Shown here: positions 1-9,303 of the stretch, one piece after another | How positions within the stretch are numbered: the first letter of the stretch is position 1 | How the letters are laid out: the number at the start of each line of letters is the position of its first letter | The notes under the pieces: model-generated | Database searches by the model: none | Seen by the model: the letters and a program-made list of their open reading frames with translations, nothing else | What the model was told of the DNA's origin: nothing | Source of the DNA: a virus | IMG/VR virus record: IMGVR_UViG_3300009103_000015 | Coordinates: 1 to 64,000 of that record | DNA length: 64,000 nucleotides | Strand: one strand, 5' to 3' | Program-made: the position numbers and the translations under genes

Positions 1-1143
1 GAATCATTAGCAAAAGAAGATATTCATTTTGGAATAAGCGATTACACTTCAGGTGGTAGTCCATCAGAACAACAAGATGCATTCAATAGTGCATTTGGTG
101 TAAGCACTCCAGAAGAAGAAGAACAGATAGAAGATTCCATTGATGATAAAATGAATCCAATCGAATCAGCATACTTTGATATTAAAAGTGAATATTGGGA
201 ATCGTTTATTGATGATCCAGTAAAGTTAGATGAATTTTTACAACGTGTTGAAAGTTTGAGAGCAGATGCAGAGCAAGCTGTCGCAACAATTCCAAGACGA
301 AGATCAGGTTTCTATACTCGCAGAAACTTTGACGAAGTGGAATGGCTTAACACTGTAATTAATGATATGCAAGGAATCATAAGACAAGCAGAACCAATGA
401 AGAATAACGGTTTATTTGAATCATTTCCAAGAGGTAATGTAGGCGAATCATTAGCAAGAGAAGATCAAATTCACACACAAGATGGTTGGTGGAGAAATGT
501 GCAAGATGTTGATTTTAACTTTGAATCATTACAGAAAGCAATAGCAGATATAGAATCTGCAATGAATGGTGCATCAACTTCAGAGATGATACAATTACAG
601 CAAGAATATGATTACTATAATGAACTTCTTGCAAAATTCACAGAAGATAAAAGTAATTTAGATAAATATGGTATTGTTAATCAAGACACACCAGAATATT
701 CAACTGCACCTTGGGGAATATACGAATCAAACGCAAAAGCAGTATGGAAATCTTATGAAATGGAAGATGAGTATGAAACTCAAATGCATGGACAAGGTTG
801 GAATACTGAAACAGATGAAGAAGAAGATGATCAATCTAAAGTATCACTGAACATAAATAGTGGAACTTTAACAGACAAACAAATAGAGACAGAAGAACAT
901 CATACTAAATCAGATAAAGATTCTACATCACCAGATGATGAAGGATTTTCAACTTCAAACATAGTATCAGGAAACTATGAAAAGGTAATTGGCTACAATC
1001 CTGATCCAAACCACAATCTAGGAGATCACAAATTGAAATCCAAGAAAGGAGAACGTCGTTCACAAGACAATCCAGCTAGCGAAACTCAAACATTTTATTC
1101 AAACATAATTGGTAAACTATCTGGCTTAGAAAGTGACGAATGA
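1..1143 (+). CDS. Acidic ESxA-motif protein, 5' end cut by the window
   Basis: The reading frame is open from base 1, so the ATG at 151 is probably internal and the gene starts upstream. The visible 380 residues are acidic and glutamine/asparagine rich, with no recognised catalytic domain. The short motif seen in the next four genes occurs here as ESLAKED at bases 1-21, ESLARED near base 448, and as looser FESLQKA and YESNAKA forms. The 3' end overlaps the next gene by ATGA, indicating translational coupling. The function is unknown. I infer a virion-internal or scaffold-like protein only from the shared motif and the operon. Confidence 0.8.
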   Translation, partial: ESLAKEDIHFGISDYTSGGSPSEQQDAFNSAFGVSTPEEEEQIEDSIDDKMNPIESAYFDIKSEYWESFIDDPVKLDEFLQRVESLRADAEQAVATIPRRRSGFYTRRNFDEVEWLNTVINDMQGIIRQAEPMKNNGLFESFPRGNVGESLAREDQIHTQDGWWRNVQDVDFNFESLQKAIADIESAMNGASTSEMIQLQQEYDYYNELLAKFTEDKSNLDKYGIVNQDTPEYSTAPWGIYESNAKAVWKSYEMEDEYETQMHGQGWNTETDEEEDDQSKVSLNINSGTLTDKQIETEEHHTKSDKDSTSPDDEGFSTSNIVSGNYEKVIGYNPDPNHNLGDHKLKSKKGERRSQDNPASETQTFYSNIIGKLSGLESDE

Positions 1144-2720
1144 TGACCAGACAATGTCCAGAATGTTCAAGGGTTTTTGAAGACGAAGATACATTATTTG
1201 ACCACTTATTAGATACACATGGATATTCAATGGATCAAGCTGAAGATACTATTGATCTTTTGGATCTTTATGCCACACCTTCTGTAAATAAAGAATCAAA
1301 AGCAAAAGAAAGTATGGAAGATGAAGCTGGTCTTTGGTGGGATTCATTATCTATAAGCGATAGAGAAAATCTAATTGGTGGTGGTGCACAATCAGATTCT
1401 TGGCATTTAGATAAACATCTAAGTTGGAGTGAACTTCAAACAAGACCTAACTATGATCCAAGTCAACCTTTCTTTGATTCATCTACTACTGTTAATGATA
1501 TTCTCACAATCTATGTGTCAAGTTTCTATAAAGCACAAGGATTAGATGATGAACAATGGGATGAAACTGGTGGAGATTGGGATGGAAACATGAGACCAGA
1601 TTGGTCAGATACAGGTGGTCAATCAAATACTTGGTTTGGTTCAGTATTGAATCCTACATTAACTACAAGAAGTGGAAACATATTAAACTATGAATCAAAA
1701 GCAATAGAAGATGGATATTCAACAGCAAGAAGAATAATGAAACAACAAATTAGAGTTATGAGAGAAGACGGTGATACTGATGGTGCAGATGATCTTGAAT
1801 GGAAATTAGAAAATGGTTATTATGATGAATTTGGTGCAACTGGAACGCAGAATCCTGATCTTGCTGAATCCCATGCAATAGAAGTTTCATCAGAGGAAGA
1901 AGAAGTTGGTTCAGATCTATGGCAAGCTCTAGCAGAAGGAAATTTGTTAGGCGATTATGTTTTCGGTGGTATATTCAACTTTGAAATAACAATGCCTGAA
2001 TGGGCAACAGATCCACAGATAGATGTTGGTTCTATTGGTTGGTTTGAACTTTCAGATGCAGACAAACAAAATGTTGTTAATCATTTTGGTGGAGTAGATG
2101 GAATGAAAGAAAAACTATGTGATGAAGGTTGGAGTAGTTATTGTGAAGATGAAGATGGTTTTGAATCAAAAGCTAGAGAAGATAAATTAGACAAAGCACA
2201 ATTAGATATTGATGACGAAGAAGAATTTATGAATCAGGTAGATATAGCACAGAAATCAGATAATCAGAATCCATTGTTTGATATGGAAGCATTACAAAAG
2301 AAATATTCAATGTGTAATTCATGTATGGATAAAGCTTTCAAATCATTAACAAATGAATCACAAATGGCAGATGCAATGTATTCACAATGGCGTGGAACTG
2401 CAATAGGTGATGAAAGAAATTATGAGAATTGGGAAACTTTTGCATTAGCTAATGGTGTATCACAACAAGAAGCAATAGATACTTGGGAAAAATTGAATCC
2501 ATCATACGGATTTGAATCAAAAGCAATCGAAGAAATTGTTGATGATGATGGAATAAATGCAATTTGGAAATGTTCAATATGTGGAATATCTATAAGTATT
2601 CCTTCTGATTACATGGGAGATTCTGAAATACCAACACAACATCTAATGATTGATCATGGTATGACAAGAGATGAAGCTAATGATCTTGCAGAAAAAGAAA
2701 CAGATTATGGTGATTATTAA
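1140..2720 (+). CDS. Acidic multi-domain protein with N- and C-terminal C2H2 zinc fingers
   Basis: A 526-residue acidic protein. It opens with a C2H2 finger (CPEC near residue 6, DTH about 20 residues on) and closes with a second one (C478, C481, H501, H506). A CNSC pair lies near residue 390. ESKA linkers occur at bases 1293, 1692, 2163 and 2513, separating tryptophan- and aspartate-rich segments. It is translationally coupled to both neighbours. The function is unrecognised. Zinc binding is clear from the motifs, but DNA binding is doubtful given the strong negative charge. Confidence 0.85.
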   Translation: MMTRQCPECSRVFEDEDTLFDHLLDTHGYSMDQAEDTIDLLDLYATPSVNKESKAKESMEDEAGLWWDSLSISDRENLIGGGAQSDSWHLDKHLSWSELQTRPNYDPSQPFFDSSTTVNDILTIYVSSFYKAQGLDDEQWDETGGDWDGNMRPDWSDTGGQSNTWFGSVLNPTLTTRSGNILNYESKAIEDGYSTARRIMKQQIRVMREDGDTDGADDLEWKLENGYYDEFGATGTQNPDLAESHAIEVSSEEEEVGSDLWQALAEGNLLGDYVFGGIFNFEITMPEWATDPQIDVGSIGWFELSDADKQNVVNHFGGVDGMKEKLCDEGWSSYCEDEDGFESKAREDKLDKAQLDIDDEEEFMNQVDIAQKSDNQNPLFDMEALQKKYSMCNSCMDKAFKSLTNESQMADAMYSQWRGTAIGDERNYENWETFALANGVSQQEAIDTWEKLNPSYGFESKAIEEIVDDDGINAIWKCSICGISISIPSDYMGDSEIPTQHLMIDHGMTRDEANDLAEKETDYGDY

Positions 2721-2722
2721 TC

Positions 2723-3955
2723 ATGGCAGATTTGAGAGACTTAGTTTATTCAGAATGGACTGATGGTTCACATTCAGCAAATCAAATGAATGAGATTGCA
2801 GATGTTTTGAATTTAGATTATGAAAATATGTCTATTGATGACTTAGATTATTTATTAGATGATGAATTAGAAGACATTAATCTTTTTACAGAAGATGAGG
2901 TAGAACAGATAGCACTTATACTCGGAGTGAAAGCAACAGAAGATTATGAAACTCCACAAGAATTAATAGTAGATGATGAAGAAGAAACAGGAATAATTGA
3001 TGCTGAAGATGTTGGTAGTGAAGATCCATTCAATGTCAAAGGTTTAACAGACAATCCATTATTTGATTATGAATCAAAATCAAAAGAAGTAAGAGATCCT
3101 CCACAACATTTACAAGATTTAATCCCAACGACAGGGACAGTTCAAGATTCTCATTTGAATCCAGAGTTAGAAAAATTAAGAATACTACTCAATCTTAATT
3201 ATGAAGTTAGTAATAATGGTGGAGATAATTGGCAATGGGGTGGTAATGATGAAGATCTAAATATAATCAATAATTTTGGTCTAAGTGCTGTTAGAGAATT
3301 ATACGAAACCCAAGTAGAGTTTGGAGAAACCGATGATGAAGAATTAGATGATTTAGTTAATGGAGAATTATTTGATAAAGCATTAGCAGAAGTTGAAGCT
3401 AAATTAGATGAACAGATTAGTTTAGCAGAACAAGAATATGAACAGAACAGACAGAAAGAACAGGTAGATGCTTTTGGTTTTTGGGGTAATGAATCTAAAG
3501 CAATAGAAGATTCAGCTTTGCCTGCTGGTTGGACACAAGATCAAGTTGATTTATTTTATGATGGTGGCGACATTGACGAAGAACCTAATGATGACGAAGC
3601 AGAACTCTATGATCTAATTAGAGATAGAGAAGATTCAAAAGAAACAGAACCTCTAACAATGCCAGTCGAAGAGATTCCAATAGAACCAATGTCTCCAGAA
3701 GAATTGAAAAAATACAAAGGCAAACTTGGTGGAGATGAATTAGGATATTCAGATGATATGAAAGATTATCAAGCAAAAAAAGAAGAAGAAGAAGATGAAG
3801 AAGAGGTAGAAGAAACAGGTGTTAGTTCTGATGAATACCCACAAGATAGAAAAGATAACACAGTAAACATTCCTTTTACAGAAGCACAGCTTTTGCAGAA
3901 AGGAAGTGAATCTTATAAAGTATTAGAAAATAATGCAAGCATAAGGTTTGAATAA
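2723..3955 (+). CDS. Very acidic ESKA-motif protein
   Basis: A 410-residue protein starting 2 nt after the preceding stop. It is dominated by aspartate and glutamate, including a near-pure E/D run around residues 350-367. YESKSKE (base 3071) and NESKAIED (base 3491) match the linker motif of the neighbouring genes. No cysteine pairs, membrane segments or enzyme motifs were seen. The composition resembles scaffold or DNA-mimic proteins, but that is only a compositional analogy. Confidence 0.8.
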   Translation: MADLRDLVYSEWTDGSHSANQMNEIADVLNLDYENMSIDDLDYLLDDELEDINLFTEDEVEQIALILGVKATEDYETPQELIVDDEEETGIIDAEDVGSEDPFNVKGLTDNPLFDYESKSKEVRDPPQHLQDLIPTTGTVQDSHLNPELEKLRILLNLNYEVSNNGGDNWQWGGNDEDLNIINNFGLSAVRELYETQVEFGETDDEELDDLVNGELFDKALAEVEAKLDEQISLAEQEYEQNRQKEQVDAFGFWGNESKAIEDSALPAGWTQDQVDLFYDGGDIDEEPNDDEAELYDLIRDREDSKETEPLTMPVEEIPIEPMSPEELKKYKGKLGGDELGYSDDMKDYQAKKEEEEDEEEVEETGVSSDEYPQDRKDNTVNIPFTEAQLLQKGSESYKVLENNASIRFE

Positions 3956-3957
3956 AA

Positions 3958-5385
3958 TTGTTATCTGACGAATCAATAAATTATTGTCCAGAGTGTCAAA
4001 AATATTTTGATGACCCTGATGAATTAGAAGTTCATAAGAATGTAAAGCATGGTGGAAAACAGAATACTTTGTTTGAGCAATTAGTTCCACAATACTTAGA
4101 CCAACAGAATATTATGATTGAAGATCAAAGTTTTTCATTACCACCTCCTAGAAAACACGCAGATTATAATGAAGCAAAAGCAAATTGGGAAGGTATGTGG
4201 GAAGCTGAAAGAATTAAAGTTTTGAAAGATGCAATGTTAGATACAGAATACTGTGAATATTCTTTCTCTGAATTACCTGAAGATGTTCAGAATAAAATCT
4301 ATTTCACTTTACAGAAATATGCTACCACTAGAAACGCATCTGGTTTTGAAAATGAGCAGAATATAACAGATGATGGAGTAGATTCTACTTCTGTTGATGG
4401 TCAATTTGATGATCATGATTCTGTAAAAGATAACGAGTTTGATTTTGGTGTTCTACCTTTAGCAAGTATTGGATTAGATGTTGCAAAGAGTTTAGAACCA
4501 TCTATTAGACTTAAGGCAAAACAGTATCTGAAACAAGATGAAGCAATTCCATTAGATTGTCCACAATGTAAAAAATTCAGGGGAAGACCACATGAACTTT
4601 ACATTCATCTAAGAACTCAAGGATTTGATAATGAAAATGCAAAACGTATAACAGATAGACAAATTAGTGATTGGAAAAGAGAACAGATAGACAAGATACA
4701 GAAACAAAACTCTGCTGATCAGATTAAACAAAAGAAAGGACTTCTTTCTGGTTTATTTGAATCTAAATCAGATGAATACATAATGCAATGGAATGGATTA
4801 GAAGACTTAGCAAACAGTTTAACTTCTGAAATGTTAGATAATTTATCTTACAAAGAATTACAAAGTCTAATGATTCAGGTAGAAAGAAACATAGAATTGA
4901 TAAAAGATTCATTGAATGAACCAGAGCATTTAGGAATACAGAATGATAACAGTAAAGCAAGATTAATTCTATCACAACTTGAGTTAGGAGTTGCAGAAAT
5001 AGAAAGTAAATTCTTTGATGCTAAGAACAGAGAAGATAAGAGAGAATACTTTTCTCCATTAGAAGATTACATGAATAATCCACGTTATACTTTTGAATCC
5101 ATGTTAAAGTCAGAAATTCTAAGTCCTTATGAAATCAGTAATAGAAATGGAGAGGTTATTTCACAACACGTTGAGACTGAAGAAGAAGTTCAAGAAATAA
5201 TTAACAGATATCAATCAGAATATGTTGAGAAACACTATGGTAGTCAAGATGCGATTATAGTTAGAGATTCAATAGGAAATGATGTAAGTAGAATGTTTAA
5301 GAACGCAATTCAAGAATGGGAAACTACTTCCATAGAAAATATTGATAAGCAATTAGAATATACAGAAAGAGGGTTAGGAATTTGA
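3958..5385 (+). CDS. C2H2 zinc-finger protein with ESKS motif, TTG start
   Basis: A 475-residue protein. The TTG start at 3958 lies 2 nt after the preceding stop and leads straight into a C2H2 finger (CPEC near residue 10, H and H near residues 26-31). A second, CxxC-type site (CPQC near residue 201, H-E-L-Y-I-H) lies mid-protein. LFESKSDEY occurs at base 4759. The C-terminal third is predicted to be helical. It overlaps the next gene by TTGA. It shares architecture with the 1140-2720 product, so the two are probably distant paralogues of unknown function. Confidence 0.82.
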   Translation: MLSDESINYCPECQKYFDDPDELEVHKNVKHGGKQNTLFEQLVPQYLDQQNIMIEDQSFSLPPPRKHADYNEAKANWEGMWEAERIKVLKDAMLDTEYCEYSFSELPEDVQNKIYFTLQKYATTRNASGFENEQNITDDGVDSTSVDGQFDDHDSVKDNEFDFGVLPLASIGLDVAKSLEPSIRLKAKQYLKQDEAIPLDCPQCKKFRGRPHELYIHLRTQGFDNENAKRITDRQISDWKREQIDKIQKQNSADQIKQKKGLLSGLFESKSDEYIMQWNGLEDLANSLTSEMLDNLSYKELQSLMIQVERNIELIKDSLNEPEHLGIQNDNSKARLILSQLELGVAEIESKFFDAKNREDKREYFSPLEDYMNNPRYTFESMLKSEILSPYEISNRNGEVISQHVETEEEVQEIINRYQSEYVEKHYGSQDAIIVRDSIGNDVSRMFKNAIQEWETTSIENIDKQLEYTERGLGI

Positions 5386-7829
5386 AAATATCACAAGAAA
5401 AAATGAATGATAGGATAAACTCTTGGAATAGAATGGATTCCAATATAAGATCAGATACTCTAAGACAAGCTGGAGTTCCTGAAGACTTTATTGATCCAGT
5501 AAGAAGATTAGACTTTTGGGAGATAGAATCAAACTATCCAGAGATAGCAGAATGGCTAATAGAAACTCAAGGTTTGTTTAACGAATCTCCATTTGAAAGT
5601 AGTTTAGATGAATGGCAAAAGAAAACTCAAAACATTTCAATCAATGATCCAAATCAGTATTGGGATCTAACAGATATCATTGGAGAAAGAAAAGCAAGTG
5701 AATATCTCTTACCTGAAGCAATAGATGATGAAATAGATCATCATCCATCTGGTGTTGCATTTACTTGCAATCTATGTGGAGAAGATTTAGCTGACGATGA
5801 TAATGGAGATGGGGATATTAGACCTGAAGATAAAGATTCAATATTAGCTCATTTTCGTGACCAACATGGAATAACAGAATCAAAAGCAAGTGAAGATGAC
5901 AAATCAGATTGGGTATTGAATACAGGACTTCCTCATGTTAAGTATGATGCAGATAATCCTATTCCAGAAGATATGTTAGGACAGGCATTCAAACTTGCTA
6001 ATCAAACTGACAGAGAGGGTTTAGAATGTCCACGATGTCATGAAAAAACAATGTTCATGTTAATTCTACCAGAAATGTTATGTTCTAACTGTGGTCTAAG
6101 ATATTCTCTTGAATCTTTTGCAAAAGAAATACTAGGATTCGATGAATTACAAACTGAAGATTTAACTTATGAAGAAATTGTAGAATTAACAAAAGGAATA
6201 CCAATAGATGAGATACCTGAAAAGTTAAGACACGCTGGTATGAAATTACAATTTGATAAAGATTTCAAAGCAGGGGATAATCCTTACGTTGGAAATTGGG
6301 AAAACTTTTCAAAAGAACGTGAATTATATTTACCAGATCATTTTGATTTAGACGAACAGAGATTAGAAGATATTGATGATGGTTATGCAACAGCAGATCT
6401 AATTAAGTGTAATATTTGTGGAATGAAATTTGATTTGGAAGATTCTAATGGAGAAAGAGATGCAATACGTCATTTGAAAGATCATAATATTACAGAATCA
6501 GGTTTCAACTTTGAAGATATAGTAGAAGGTGAACCAATGAAAGAAACAGGTAAACTAAGAGAAAGATTTCCTAGAGGATTTGTAAACTTTAATAAAAAAA
6601 GAGAAGAAGAAATCCAACAAGAAATAAGAGATGCTGGTGGAATAGACGGTATCATTGCAAGATCTCAAGTAAAACCAATAGATTCCTATCAAGATTGGCT
6701 TAGAAAAAATGCAAAGAATAATTCATGGAATAAAATTGGAAGGGAAGGTTCATCACAAATAGACATACTATACGCAGAGAAAGAATCAATAGAGCAAGAA
6801 ATCAATCAATTAGAAAATGATTCAATTAGAATTGGATTGGTTGGAAGCGATCAAGAATTAATAGCAATAGATGATGAGATAATAAAAAAGCAACAAGAGT
6901 TAGAAAATATAGAAAAAGAAATAGATAATTTTGCAGGGGAGACTGATTGGAAACAATTCACTAAGGATTTTTTTTTACATCAAGAAGACGACATACATGA
7001 CTTATTAGAAAGACAGAGAAATAACGATAAGAATCTAAAGGACTACATTAGAAAAGAACAGGTTGAATCAACAGATAGTGAAGAAGAAAAGAAATTCCTA
7101 GATGATTATGGTAAGAATGTAAATTGGGATGAATCTAGTTTTTGGGATTTATTCAAAGACAACACAAAAGAAGTAGATCTATGGGATAATAATGATTACA
7201 ATAAATACAAACAAAAGTTTCTAAAGAAATATCCTAACTCAACAGAAGATGATTTTAAGAAACAAATACAGGGAAGTGATTACTATTCAAAAGAAGAATT
7301 GAATTGGTCAAGACAAAGACCATTGAATGATATTGAAAAAGAAATCTATCTGAAACGTGATGGAGATGATAGATATTTTTGGGAGAGAGATTTAGGAAGT
7401 TCAGATCCTTTCAATCCAAATAAGAAATCAGATGATGAATCAAAATCAAACGAAGGTTGGGAAGTTGAAGAAGAATTGTATCAACAATTATTAGATGGCG
7501 AAATTGGTTGGCATGAATTAACTCCTGAAATGAAAGCTGACATTAACAATTACATTGAAAAAAACAATCTAAGTGTAGAAACAAAATCAACCGAAGGTGG
7601 TTATGGAAGTGGAAAGAATAGACATGGATTCGGTCACAAGAAATGGATGAAAGATGCAGAGATTAATGATAGTATAATTAAATCAGAAGATATGAATAAA
7701 GATGCAATTCCATTAGAAGAATACACATATCATTCTAGAAAAGAAACTGATCATCACAAATCAAATCCAGAGATACGAAGGTTGAAAGATAGAATACGAA
7801 AGTTAGAACGCCAACTTGATGACGAATGA
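5382..7829 (+). CDS. Large multi-zinc-finger ESKA protein
   Basis: An 815-residue product starting at a TTG that overlaps the previous stop. Zinc sites in order are a CNLC with downstream H/H near residues 128-165, a CPRC/CSNC ribbon near residues 212-235, and a CNIC with H/H near residues 343-370. Two of these fingers run directly into ITES, the linker motif (ITESKASED, base 5878). DESKSNE occurs at base 7438. The second half is lysine/glutamate rich with probable coiled coils. It is the last gene of the coupled five-gene block, and a promoter follows it. The function is unknown. Confidence 0.82.
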   Translation: MKISQEKMNDRINSWNRMDSNIRSDTLRQAGVPEDFIDPVRRLDFWEIESNYPEIAEWLIETQGLFNESPFESSLDEWQKKTQNISINDPNQYWDLTDIIGERKASEYLLPEAIDDEIDHHPSGVAFTCNLCGEDLADDDNGDGDIRPEDKDSILAHFRDQHGITESKASEDDKSDWVLNTGLPHVKYDADNPIPEDMLGQAFKLANQTDREGLECPRCHEKTMFMLILPEMLCSNCGLRYSLESFAKEILGFDELQTEDLTYEEIVELTKGIPIDEIPEKLRHAGMKLQFDKDFKAGDNPYVGNWENFSKERELYLPDHFDLDEQRLEDIDDGYATADLIKCNICGMKFDLEDSNGERDAIRHLKDHNITESGFNFEDIVEGEPMKETGKLRERFPRGFVNFNKKREEEIQQEIRDAGGIDGIIARSQVKPIDSYQDWLRKNAKNNSWNKIGREGSSQIDILYAEKESIEQEINQLENDSIRIGLVGSDQELIAIDDEIIKKQQELENIEKEIDNFAGETDWKQFTKDFFLHQEDDIHDLLERQRNNDKNLKDYIRKEQVESTDSEEEKKFLDDYGKNVNWDESSFWDLFKDNTKEVDLWDNNDYNKYKQKFLKKYPNSTEDDFKKQIQGSDYYSKEELNWSRQRPLNDIEKEIYLKRDGDDRYFWERDLGSSDPFNPNKKSDDESKSNEGWEVEEELYQQLLDGEIGWHELTPEMKADINNYIEKNNLSVETKSTEGGYGSGKNRHGFGHKKWMKDAEINDSIIKSEDMNKDAIPLEEYTYHSRKETDHHKSNPEIRRLKDRIRKLERQLDDE

Positions 7830-7830
7830 T

Positions 7831-7842
7831 ATACTTTTAAAG
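7831..7842 (+). promoter_or_regulatory. TATA box for gene 7863
   Basis: ATACTTTTAAAG is centred about 27 nt before the ATG at 7863, which is the spacing expected for a leaderless archaeal transcript. No Shine-Dalgarno sequence precedes the start. Confidence 0.5.
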
Positions 7843-7862
7843 TGTAATATAGAAGATTAGTT

Positions 7863-8078
7863 ATGCCAACAGATTCTGGAACTGGAACTCGTATTCTAGC
7901 ACAGTTAACAGGTGGAGATAAAACCGTTCAACAATTACTAGATAATATTACAGTTCCAAGTGGAAAGAAAACAAAAAGACATCAGTTGAAACATTGGTTA
8001 GAATATATGCTAACGAATGGAACAGTTAGTATGGCAAGTGGAACAAAATGGCATTCAGCTACATGGCATAAGGAATAG
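7863..8078 (+). CDS. Small winged-helix-like protein
   Basis: A 71-residue basic protein with the pattern of a small winged-helix module: a helix (TRILAQLT), a turn, a second helix, a basic recognition segment (KKTKRHQLKHWLEYML) and a short C-terminal hairpin. It is the first gene after the promoter and has no SD sequence. A DNA-binding regulatory role is inferred from the fold pattern only. Confidence 0.6.
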   Translation: MPTDSGTGTRILAQLTGGDKTVQQLLDNITVPSGKKTKRHQLKHWLEYMLTNGTVSMASGTKWHSATWHKE

Positions 8079-8086
8079 AAATAGAA

Positions 8087-8230
8087 TTGACACGTGGTAA
8101 AGTTTTAATTTGTTTAGAGTGTGGTGAATCTCCACGCCAGTGTGAATGTTTAACAACAAAACCTATATGGATCACATTGAAAGAAAAGATAGTTGCCAAA
8201 CAAAAACAAGATCAAAGGCACACGATTTGA
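8087..8230 (+). CDS. CxxC/CxC zinc mini-protein
   Basis: A 47-codon frame from TTG 8087 to TGA 8230. It encodes CLECG followed by CECL, a four-cysteine knuckle, and then a lysine-rich tail. It begins 9 nt after the preceding stop and overlaps the next gene by 38 nt in another frame. It belongs to the large set of tiny zinc proteins in this genome. The function is unknown. Confidence 0.5.
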   Translation: MTRGKVLICLECGESPRQCECLTTKPIWITLKEKIVAKQKQDQRHTI

Positions 8231-8630
8231 ATACGAATGGATGTATTACCTAATCTATCATCATTTTGATAATGTAAGATCATACGCAAGTAAAGGAGTT
8301 GCAGATGTTAGATCAGTTCCTCCAAGATGGGCTACAACAAAATTAGCATTGGCAAGTCAATGTAAGAATACAAAGAAAGGAGATTACATTGATCCAGCAG
8401 AACGTAGAAGATTGAAAGCATTTAATGAGAAATTTGCATACATAACAATAGAACCTTTCAAAGTAAATAGAACTTGTTTAGTGAAAATAGAACCTTGGTC
8501 ACTGAAAGGTAAACATCTACCACCTGATGAGTTTCTTAGAAAGTTCTATGGAATAAGTGCAGACAGTTGGTATGAATATAGAAGAAATTGGAAACGTGGA
8601 ATAAAACGACAACCGATATCAAAACGATAA
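8193..8630 (+). CDS. Hjc/Mrr-like PD-(D/E)XK nuclease
   Basis: A 145-residue protein from a TTG start. Its layout fits archaeal Holliday-junction resolvase-like nucleases: KGTRFE with E13 in helix 1, SKGVADV with D38, and a QxK triad (Q56-C-K58) where Hjc has ExK. QxK is tolerated in Mrr-type members of the fold. Such enzymes cut branched recombination or replication intermediates before packaging. The E-to-Q change leaves open an altered specificity. It sits just upstream of the ParB/TET group. Confidence 0.6.
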   Translation: MPNKNKIKGTRFEYEWMYYLIYHHFDNVRSYASKGVADVRSVPPRWATTKLALASQCKNTKKGDYIDPAERRRLKAFNEKFAYITIEPFKVNRTCLVKIEPWSLKGKHLPPDEFLRKFYGISADSWYEYRRNWKRGIKRQPISKR

Positions 8631-8638
8631 TCATCAAT

Positions 8639-8650
8639 ACATATTTTAGG
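8639..8650 (+). promoter_or_regulatory. TATA-like box for the ParB-domain gene
   Basis: ACATATTTTAGG is centred about 26 nt before the ATG at 8671. The 15-mer ending in this box (ATCATCAATACATAT, 8630-8644) is repeated exactly at 18225-18239. Confidence 0.4.
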
Positions 8651-8670
8651 TGTAAGACTGCGTTTAATGT

Positions 8671-9270
8671 ATGGTCAAAATACCAAAACCTGAAATGTTA
8701 GATCCAGAATCTCTTAAACCTTATGAACAGAATATCAAAGTTCATACTGAATCTCAAGTAGAAGGTATAATGAACAGCATGAAGAAATTTGGATTCTATG
8801 CTCCTATCGTAGTAGATGGAAAGAAGAATGTCATAATAGGACATGGAAGGTTAGAAGCTTCTAAGAGATTAGGTCTGAAAGAAGTTCCTGTTGTTAAACA
8901 GAAAAACATTTCAGAAGCAGATGCAAAGGCACTAAGAATTATTGATAATAGAATATCAGAAGTTGATTGGGATATTGATAACTTGAAATTAGAAATGGAT
9001 GATTTGAAAGAGTTTAACTTTGATGATTTCCATGTAGATTTAGAAGATCTATACACACCTAAATTACAAGACATTAACATTGACATAGATACTACTGACG
9101 AAAAGATGAAAGCATATCTTGAAGGTAGTGTTAAACAAATTACTTTGATATTCAGCAACGAAGAGTTTGAAAGAACAATATCACGAATGGAAAAGGCAGG
9201 TCAAGAATTAAAAGCTGAATCAAATACTGAAGTTCTGTTAAAACTACTAGATCATTACGAATCTCAATAG
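8671..9270 (+). CDS. ParB-like nuclease-domain protein
   Basis: A 199-residue protein. Residues about 8-105 form a ParB/Srx-fold domain: PxxLKPYEQN, the helix around VEGIMNSMKKFG, PIVVD, the signature IIGHGRLEAS (G57-H58-G59-R60), and the ADAKALRIIDNR segment. In phages this domain often stands alone or is fused to DNA methylases, and it recurs in DNA-modification gene groups. No methylase domain is attached here. The next gene is a TET/JBP-like dioxygenase, which supports a role in DNA modification rather than partition. Confidence 0.8.
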   Translation: MVKIPKPEMLDPESLKPYEQNIKVHTESQVEGIMNSMKKFGFYAPIVVDGKKNVIIGHGRLEASKRLGLKEVPVVKQKNISEADAKALRIIDNRISEVDWDIDNLKLEMDDLKEFNFDDFHVDLEDLYTPKLQDINIDIDTTDEKMKAYLEGSVKQITLIFSNEEFERTISRMEKAGQELKAESNTEVLLKLLDHYESQ

Positions 9271-9282
9271 AATACTTAATAA
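9271..9282 (+). promoter_or_regulatory. TATA box for the TET/JBP-like gene
   Basis: AATACTTAATAA is centred about 27 nt upstream of the ATG at 9304, the leaderless-promoter spacing. Confidence 0.5.
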
Positions 9283-9303
9283 CATTATAAGACGATTAAA
9301 TTT

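Noticed and set aside
8796-9158. Minus-strand frame inside the ParB-like gene
   Set aside because: The + strand product is a clear ParB-like domain, and the antisense frame has no recognisable feature.
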